This document shows, piece after piece, positions 59,985 to 64,000 of a DNA stretch of 64,000 nucleotides (positions within the stretch are counted from its first letter, which is position 1; each line of letters opens with the position of its first letter). The notes below the pieces were generated by a model that searched no databases, was not told the DNA's origin, and was given only the letters and a program-made list of their open reading frames with translations. The stretch comes from Methylobacterium sp. E-045 (GTDB lineage: Bacteria; Pseudomonadota; Alphaproteobacteria; Rhizobiales; Beijerinckiaceae). Made by a program: the position numbers and the translations under genes. The DNA lies in contig NZ_JAKSYE010000122.1 in the NCBI RefSeq assembly GCF_022829685.1, forward strand, positions 1 through 64,000. The letters run 5' to 3'.

Positions 59985-60134
59985 GCCGCCCTATCCCCCA
60001 CTGATGCGCTCCAGCGGACGCTGCCCGATCATCGCTACCATGAGCTTGCCCGCGTAACCAACGCCGACGATCTCGCTGACGCTTTAAACGCCGTAAAGCG
60101 GGGGGAGCCGGAGTCTTCGGTCACTTGGGCTTGA
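59985..60134 (+). pseudogene. decayed gene 3' fragment
   Basis: A frame without a start codon reads TDALQRTLPDHRYHELARVT, NADDLADALNAVKRGEPESS and ends in TGA. It is protein-like and acidic-helical, but preceded at once by TAG. No family named. Confidence 0.45.
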
Positions 60135-60200
60135 CGGCTCGCATTAACCCGCCATCAGCCATAGTCATGCGATTTTGGGGGGCTCTCCGAACCTCCGGCC

Positions 60201-60410
60201 ATGCCTCTGAGCCTTTACCGCATCGGGCCTGACGAGCATCACCTGATCCAGGGTGGCGAGGTCGTCGGCAATCTGGCGCGTGAGGAAGGCAAGACGAGCT
60301 GGCGGGTGTCGCTCGTGGAAGAAGCCGGGACGATCAGAGAGCGGCTATTCCGATCCTTCGACGCCGCGTTGGACTGGCTGGGTCTGCCGGCTGTGGCTGA
60401 GCCGGTTTAG
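60201..60410 (+). CDS. small hypothetical protein
   Basis: 69 aa: MPLSLYRIGPDEHHLIQGGE, REEGKTSWRVSLVEEAGTIR, RLFRSFDAALDWLGLPAVAE. Beta-rich then helical, a complete small fold. Converges with and overlaps by 4 bases the gene at 60407. Confidence 0.6.
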   Translation: MPLSLYRIGPDEHHLIQGGEVVGNLAREEGKTSWRVSLVEEAGTIRERLFRSFDAALDWLGLPAVAEPV

Positions 60411-60640
60411 GGCTCACCAAACTCCGCCGTCAGCGCCCGCGCGATCACCGTCGCCATCTCCACCGCCTCGGCCTCGGCCTCGGCCTTCGTGACCCGCTTG
60501 GCGCTGGATCGGCGGATCGGTTCGTCCTCATGGTAGACATACGCACAGTGCGTTTCCAACGCGTCCAGCATGGCGATGGCCTCGCCTACCTCGGTGATGC
60601 GAAGGGGAAAGCGGATCGTGGGGTGCTCAGAAGCTGCCAC
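60407..60640 (-). CDS. small hypothetical protein
   Basis: 77 aa from a GTG. FPLRITEVGEAIAMLDALET, HEDEPIRRSSAKRVTKAEAE, helical end. First downstream neighbour of the 60648/60889 module on the same strand. No family recognised. Confidence 0.55.
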   Translation of the reverse strand: MAASEHPTIRFPLRITEVGEAIAMLDALETHCAYVYHEDEPIRRSSAKRVTKAEAEAEAVEMATVIARALTAEFGEP

Positions 60641-60647
60641 TCAGCGG

Positions 60648-60836
60648 CTACGGCGCGTCATTGTCGTGGTCCTTAGGAGGCGTCCCGCCCTTCAGCATGT
60701 CGTCCAACAGCGAGAGCAGATCGAGGAGTTCGAGCTTGCCGTCATTCGTGATGTCGGGCTCGTAGATCCGGCGTTGGATCGTCGCTCTCATGCCGGCCAA
60801 AGCCTCGATGTATCCGTCGGCGCGTTCGGTGCTCAT
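60648..60836 (-). CDS. small hypothetical protein (module gene B)
   Basis: 62 aa: MSTERADGYIEALAGMRATI, DITNDGKLELLDLLSLLDDM, acidic end. A degenerate copy with an internal stop is at 50993-51202, preceded there by a fragment of the same upstream gene. That repeated arrangement supports it as a real gene. Function unknown. Confidence 0.65.
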   Translation of the reverse strand: MSTERADGYIEALAGMRATIQRRIYEPDITNDGKLELLDLLSLLDDMLKGGTPPKDHDNDAP

Positions 60837-60888
60837 GGTCGGGTTCCTGGCGGTGCCCGCGAGGACATAGGGTACACGGCCAAGCCGC

Positions 60889-61275
60889 CTACCGCCTCGC
60901 AGCCCAGATCGGCACTGCGCCCTTCGACCGGCCTGGCACGTCTCGAAAGTATCGCGTCCGCTCGAACCGGATGAAGTCCGCCTGAACCTCGGAAACGAGA
61001 TCACCGCTCAGAACCATGGCTCTGCAGAAGTCGGAGCGGATCACGCCGAGGTCGGGATGGACGCCGAAGAGCCGCAGCGTCGTCCAGCCGAGCCGGCCAG
61101 CCTCGTCGGCGTGCTTGTTGAGGAAATCCAGCGAGGCGGTGTGAATGGCTTGCCAGCTGGCTGGCGTCAGTCCAGAGCTCGGCACCACGCTTGGCTTCAT
61201 GTAGAGGAATGCCTCACGCCAAGCCTGCGGGCTGCCGGGTTCGATCTTGAAGGCTGGTGATGCTGACGTCGCCAC
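60889..61275 (-). CDS. hypothetical protein (module gene A)
   Basis: 128 aa: AFKIEPGSPQAWREAFLYMK, LTPASWQAIHTASLDFLNKH, GWTTLRLFGVHPDLGVIRSD, YFRDVPGRSKGAVPIWAARR. Composition is balanced with conserved-looking Trp and His; no named domain. A fragment of a relative survives at 50838-50940. Confidence 0.7.
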   Translation of the reverse strand: MATSASPAFKIEPGSPQAWREAFLYMKPSVVPSSGLTPASWQAIHTASLDFLNKHADEAGRLGWTTLRLFGVHPDLGVIRSDFCRAMVLSGDLVSEVQADFIRFERTRYFRDVPGRSKGAVPIWAARR

Positions 61276-61332
61276 CGGATAGGGGAGGGTGAGCTCGGTC
61301 GCTATGCCTGGGATGCCACATGCGTCGAAGGG

Positions 61333-61419
61333 CTACTTCCCCTCCCTATCCCGCTTCTCGGTCAGCACACGCAACGCCTCGGCGTAGAGGCCGGTGCGAT
61401 GCTTCTCGATTAAGGCGCC
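61333..61419 (-). pseudogene. 3' fragment of an unknown gene
   Basis: A short frame ending in TAG (61333-61335) reads GALIEKHRTGLYAEALRVLT then EKRDREGK. It is protein-like, but a stop lies upstream at once and no start is available. Probably a leftover of a gene in the phage-tail-like string. Confidence 0.35.
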
Positions 61420-61455
61420 CCTGAAGCATCATCGGGGCAGGGAACTCTTCAGCTT

Positions 61456-61668
61456 TCAGAGATCGCCGATACCTGCCTTGCGTGCCAATTGCTCGATCCT
61501 GACTAAGGCCCGTGAGTGCCGAGAGTGGCGCATCCGTATGAGCCTGTCGGGGCTCTGCATGTCGAGTTCAGACAGGGCGCTGCGGTGAAGCCTCAGCAGC
61601 AGGCGAAGGCTTGGGTCTCGATCCCCCGGCGGCTGACGCAAGATGGCCACGGCATGGGCGCGGTTCAT
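61456..61668 (-). CDS. small basic protein coupled to the DUF6950 gene
   Basis: 70 aa: MNRAHAVAILRQPPGDRDPS, LRLLLRLHRSALSELDMQSP, then RMRHSRHSRALVRIEQLARK. Its ATG overlaps the DUF6950 stop by 4 bases. Strongly basic and helical; possible nucleic-acid or structural role. No family named. Confidence 0.6.
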   Translation of the reverse strand: MNRAHAVAILRQPPGDRDPSLRLLLRLHRSALSELDMQSPDRLIRMRHSRHSRALVRIEQLARKAGIGDL

Positions 61669-62066
61669 TGGGGCTGCGCCTTCGATGGGATAGTCCAAGC
61701 GACCACATGGCGGAACGGCCCGCATCCGAGGCCCGAGAGGGACTTGCTGGCCCATCCGACGCGCGTCCGGATCGCGAAAGCAAAGCCGTCGCCAAGATGG
61801 ATCACTCCCACGTCACCGGGTTGCGGGTCGTCGGTCTCCAAGAAACCGGCGGCGGCCATAAGGTCCGAGACCATGCGGACGAAGCCGCCGCGGCGCTTGA
61901 TGTGTCGGGCTGCCCCAACGGGCGTCCGATATCGGCCTCGAAGCGGTGCGGCCGCGTCGATGCCTGTCTGGGTCAGGATCCAGTCCGAAGGGAACAGGCA
62001 GCAATCCGCGACACCCCACACGAAGGGCTCCGAAGCGCCTGTGCGAAGGTGCTCGGCTAGGGTCAT
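61665..62066 (-). CDS. DUF6950 family protein (NlpC/P60-like, phage-tail associated)
   Basis: 133 aa. FVWGVADCCLFPSDWILTQT holds the Cys expected as nucleophile, AAPLRGRYRTPVGAARHIKR, DDPQPGDVGVIHLGDGFAFA and GPFRHVVAWTIPSK with the His expected late in the fold. The layout is that of NlpC/P60-like peptidases near phage/GTA tail genes. It overlaps both neighbours by 4 bases. Confidence 0.75.
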   Translation of the reverse strand: MTLAEHLRTGASEPFVWGVADCCLFPSDWILTQTGIDAAAPLRGRYRTPVGAARHIKRRGGFVRMVSDLMAAAGFLETDDPQPGDVGVIHLGDGFAFAIRTRVGWASKSLSGLGCGPFRHVVAWTIPSKAQPQ

Positions 62067-62779
62067 GCGAAGGCGGGGATTCCCGATGCCGTGATGCGGA
62101 AGGGATCGCTTACGGAGCCCTGGGCCTTGATCGGGCCGGCAATTGGCTCCCCGATCTTGTCGGGCCAGCGCCGGACGATGGAGGTAGTGATGCCTTCGCG
62201 GGTGATGTGGGTCCGCTGGCAGAAGCCCCCGACGACATAGCCGGGCACGCCGGCCGGATCGGTGTTAAGGATGCGCCGCTGCCGGTCCATAACCGCGCCA
62301 GCTTCGCTGGCACCGGGGTCGCCATGCATTGGCTCGACATGGGCAACGAGGTCTGGCGAAAGAGGGGTCAGGAGGCGAACGAATGGTTCTGTCTTCCAAC
62401 CCGGCTCCCCGTATTCAATGGTGCCTTGCATGAAAGCGCCAGCGAACTGCCCGACGTGCTCAGAGTAGCCCAGCAACATAAGCTGCCAACCATTAAAGCT
62501 CTTGGGGCCCATAGCGGCCCGGAGGTTAGGCGGCGGATTAAGGATCAGAGGACCGACATCGCGCACAGCTTGGTCAAACGAGGTGAAAAGGGACGGCAAG
62601 TGGCTTTGCAGAACGTGAATCGTCTGTGAGTTTCCACGCACCACCATGCAGGCGTTCATGTGCGGAAGCGGGACCACCTTAGGGGCGATCCAGAGGAGCC
62701 TACCGTCATCTCCAATCCAGGCCCCATCCGTGTAGACGGTCGCCGAATCCTTTGCGGCCCATGCGTTGATCGCTGTCAT
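62063..62779 (-). CDS. hypothetical protein in the phage-tail-like string
   Basis: 238 aa from the ATG at 62779 (MTAINAWAAKDSATVYTDGA). The start recalls Ntn-hydrolase-like proteins, VYTDGAWIGDDGRLLWIAPK, with a possible nucleophile Thr; this is uncertain. Later: NGWQLMLLGYSEHVGQFAGA and PGYVVGGFCQRTHI. Overlaps the small membrane-protein gene upstream and the DUF6950 gene downstream, each by 4 bases, so it belongs to one transcript with them. Confidence 0.6.
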   Translation of the reverse strand: MTAINAWAAKDSATVYTDGAWIGDDGRLLWIAPKVVPLPHMNACMVVRGNSQTIHVLQSHLPSLFTSFDQAVRDVGPLILNPPPNLRAAMGPKSFNGWQLMLLGYSEHVGQFAGAFMQGTIEYGEPGWKTEPFVRLLTPLSPDLVAHVEPMHGDPGASEAGAVMDRQRRILNTDPAGVPGYVVGGFCQRTHITREGITTSIVRRWPDKIGEPIAGPIKAQGSVSDPFRITASGIPAFA

Positions 62780-62979
62780 CTGGGTGCCTTGAGCGAATAG
62801 GGGGCGATGGACGCATAGGTTACTGAGGCGGCTCCGATGGTGAAGGCTGTACCGGCGAGGGCCGTTCCACTGAGAGAGGCAGCGATAAGCGGCGTCAGGA
62901 TCGGATCGGCTTTGGCACCGGTCGCACCGATGCTGAGGAACAGGAAGGCCGCGAGGCCAAGGGCTGTACGAGATCGCAT
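62776..62979 (-). CDS. small exported or membrane protein
   Basis: 67 aa with AGGAG before the ATG at 62979. A signal-like N-terminus (TALGLAAFLFLSIGATGAKA) and a second hydrophobic Ala/Thr/Gly-rich segment (PLIAASLSGTALAGTAFTIG). First gene of the four-gene ATGA-coupled string. Confidence 0.65.
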   Translation of the reverse strand: MRSRTALGLAAFLFLSIGATGAKADPILTPLIAASLSGTALAGTAFTIGAASVTYASIAPYSLKAPR

Positions 62980-63029
62980 AGGGTACTCCTTGCATAGTAT
63001 GCCACTGGTAATAGGATATGCCTATCGGA

Positions 63030-63407
63030 ATGAAATTTCACCACCGTAATTTTCCTGGGGCTGGCGCTTTCCGACGAGCTAGTTCGGTCGCGTCCCTGGC
63101 TGGCGAAACACATCGCAAAAGAACGCCTCGGGTTCGATTTCTGACGCCGCCGGAGATAACCCCACCGGTAGAGAGACCGGTCGCAGAGCATAAGCCGGCA
63201 GATCAATCGAATCGTCCGGCCACCCGACGTAGGCGGACCTATGCCGTCGAGATGGAACGCGATCTGCACATTCGGCTTCGGCTCCTCGCCCGAAAGAGCG
63301 GCATGCCCAGCGAAAAGATCATTGCAGCAGCCGTCAGGTGGTTCGTGATGGAGGAGAAGCCGCCGTTGCCCGGCCGAAACGAAGAAAGCCGCCCAGCGGG
63401 CTGCTGA
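63030..63407 (+). CDS. ribbon-helix-helix-like DNA-binding protein
   Basis: 125 aa from the ATG at 63030 (12 bases upstream another ATG exists). The first ~70 residues are Arg/Pro-rich and disordered. The C-terminal part RRTYAVEMERDLHIRLRLLA, RKSGMPSEKIIAAAVRWFVM has the strand-helix-helix order of RHH regulators. Divergent from the phage-tail-like string, so it may control it. Confidence 0.6.
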   Translation: MKFHHRNFPGAGAFRRASSVASLAGETHRKRTPRVRFLTPPEITPPVERPVAEHKPADQSNRPATRRRRTYAVEMERDLHIRLRLLARKSGMPSEKIIAAAVRWFVMEEKPPLPGRNEESRPAGC

Positions 63408-63442
63408 GCGGCCTATCGGGGCAATGAAGCGATGATGCGGCC

Positions 63443-63655
63443 TTAGCCGCCACTGGTGATCGTACCGGCAGGGGCTGAAGCCATATCTGCGCCCCGCCTC
63501 CCGATCTCATCCTCAATGAACTCGATCGCCCGATCGTGTACGGCTTTCCGAGCAGCAAACTCCTCGTCGTTGTTCGGAAGCTTTGCGCGCTCCGCCACGT
63601 GCCATTTCTTCATATCCTTGAGGGCATCAATTGCGCCCTTCTCGAATTCGCTCAT
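63443..63655 (-). CDS. small hypothetical protein
   Basis: 70 aa: MSEFEKGAIDALKDMKKWHV, NDEEFAARKAVHDRAIEFIE, ending in a Gly/Ser tail. Mostly one helix; AAATATG start region with GGAGG upstream. Overlaps the stop of the gene at 63652 by 4 bases. Confidence 0.6.
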   Translation of the reverse strand: MSEFEKGAIDALKDMKKWHVAERAKLPNNDEEFAARKAVHDRAIEFIEDEIGRRGADMASAPAGTITSGG

Positions 63656-63978
63656 ATTTCCTCCTTCAGCGCGAGCAGCGCTTTGCCCTTATCTGTCAGC
63701 CAGCCGCTGCGCATGGTGACGCCGAATTCGATCAGCCCGTGATCGTAGGCACGTTCGATCGCGGCATCCACCACCTTCCATGGCGCTCCAGTATTGCGAA
63801 CGAGGATCTCGTCCACAAATTCGAATTCGAAAGCCGGTTCAATTCCAGGCGTCGTGAAGGAATGCTGGGCCATCTCCATCGGCGGAATGGCATCTCGCAA
63901 CGCTCCCATCTCGACATAAGCCCGGCAGACCATTTCGTCGGTGATGTCGGATCGGCGCCAACGGCAAGTGGCGGTCAT
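63652..63978 (-). CDS. hypothetical protein
   Basis: 108 aa from the ATG at 63978, which has AGGAG six bases upstream (an ATG at 63984 is too close to it). TDEMVCRAYVEMGALRDAIP, VVDAAIERAYDHGLIEFGVT, GWLTDKGKALLALKEE: a winged-helix-like C-terminal half is possible. Coupled to the gene at 63443. Confidence 0.6.
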   Translation of the reverse strand: MTATCRWRRSDITDEMVCRAYVEMGALRDAIPPMEMAQHSFTTPGIEPAFEFEFVDEILVRNTGAPWKVVDAAIERAYDHGLIEFGVTMRSGWLTDKGKALLALKEEI

Positions 63979-64000
63979 TGCCATCTCCTGAATTGGAAAA

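Noticed and set aside
43300-63984. CRISPR array or restriction-modification system on the island
   Set aside because: No spaced direct repeats and no methyltransferase or restriction motifs were seen; only the ATPase/RloB pair fits a known defence type.

Overview
The window looks like chromosome of a high-GC alphaproteobacterium of the Methylobacterium/Methylorubrum type (Hyphomicrobiales). This rests on the very high GC of the left two thirds and on its gene set: TamA/TamB, an Omp19-like lipoprotein, a DUF6481 protein, a Pit transporter with DUF47 partner, glpD-glpK and MucR/Ros regulators. It is an inference from families and composition; no marker gene fixes the species.

Layout. Positions 1-1.7 kb hold gene ends, decayed fragments and a low-GC lipoprotein gene. 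Positions 2-43 kb are ordinary chromosome: small secreted and DUF proteins; an MFS exporter with a divergent LysR regulator; a coupled cluster of a deformylase-like protein that has lost metal ligands plus two paralogous small secreted proteins; a MerR regulator with a CMD-family protein; an ABC-F ATPase; Pit/DUF47; tamA-tamB; a cold-shock gene; a ZnuD-like TonB receptor with a possible Zur box; a ferredoxin/ferredoxin reductase/P450 electron-transfer operon; and a surface-polysaccharide region (sugar epimerase, two glycosyltransferases, a double-domain pyruvyltransferase-like protein). Then come tRNA-Asn, tRNA-Cys, and glpK and glpD with a structured repeat between them.

A tRNA-Gln(CUG) gene at 43.2 kb marks a sharp change. 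From there to the right end (about 20 kb, continuing beyond the window) the DNA is accessory: mostly short genes without clear function, decayed gene pieces (a umuC 3' end, a degenerate copy of a local two-gene module), two MucR paralogues lacking the zinc-binding cysteines, an extra ribosomal protein S14 gene, an XRE regulator followed by a DUF2441-like gene and facing a four-gene operon of unknown function, a YbdK-type ligase, a SRAP (HMCES/YedK) protein, a secreted nuclease, and a low-GC AAA ATPase + RloB pair of the anti-phage AbiL type. A phage-tail-like gene string (DUF6950 and neighbours) lies near the right edge. No integrase was found, so the far end of the island is presumed to be outside the window.

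The items most worth a second look are: the degenerate deformylase cluster; the repeat at 6206 and 40961, whose hairpin is kept by paired base changes; a palindromic repeat translated in frame inside tamB; the A10 tract in the linker of the double pyruvyltransferase-like gene; the XRE/DUF2441 module facing the four-gene operon; and the ATPase/RloB pair.
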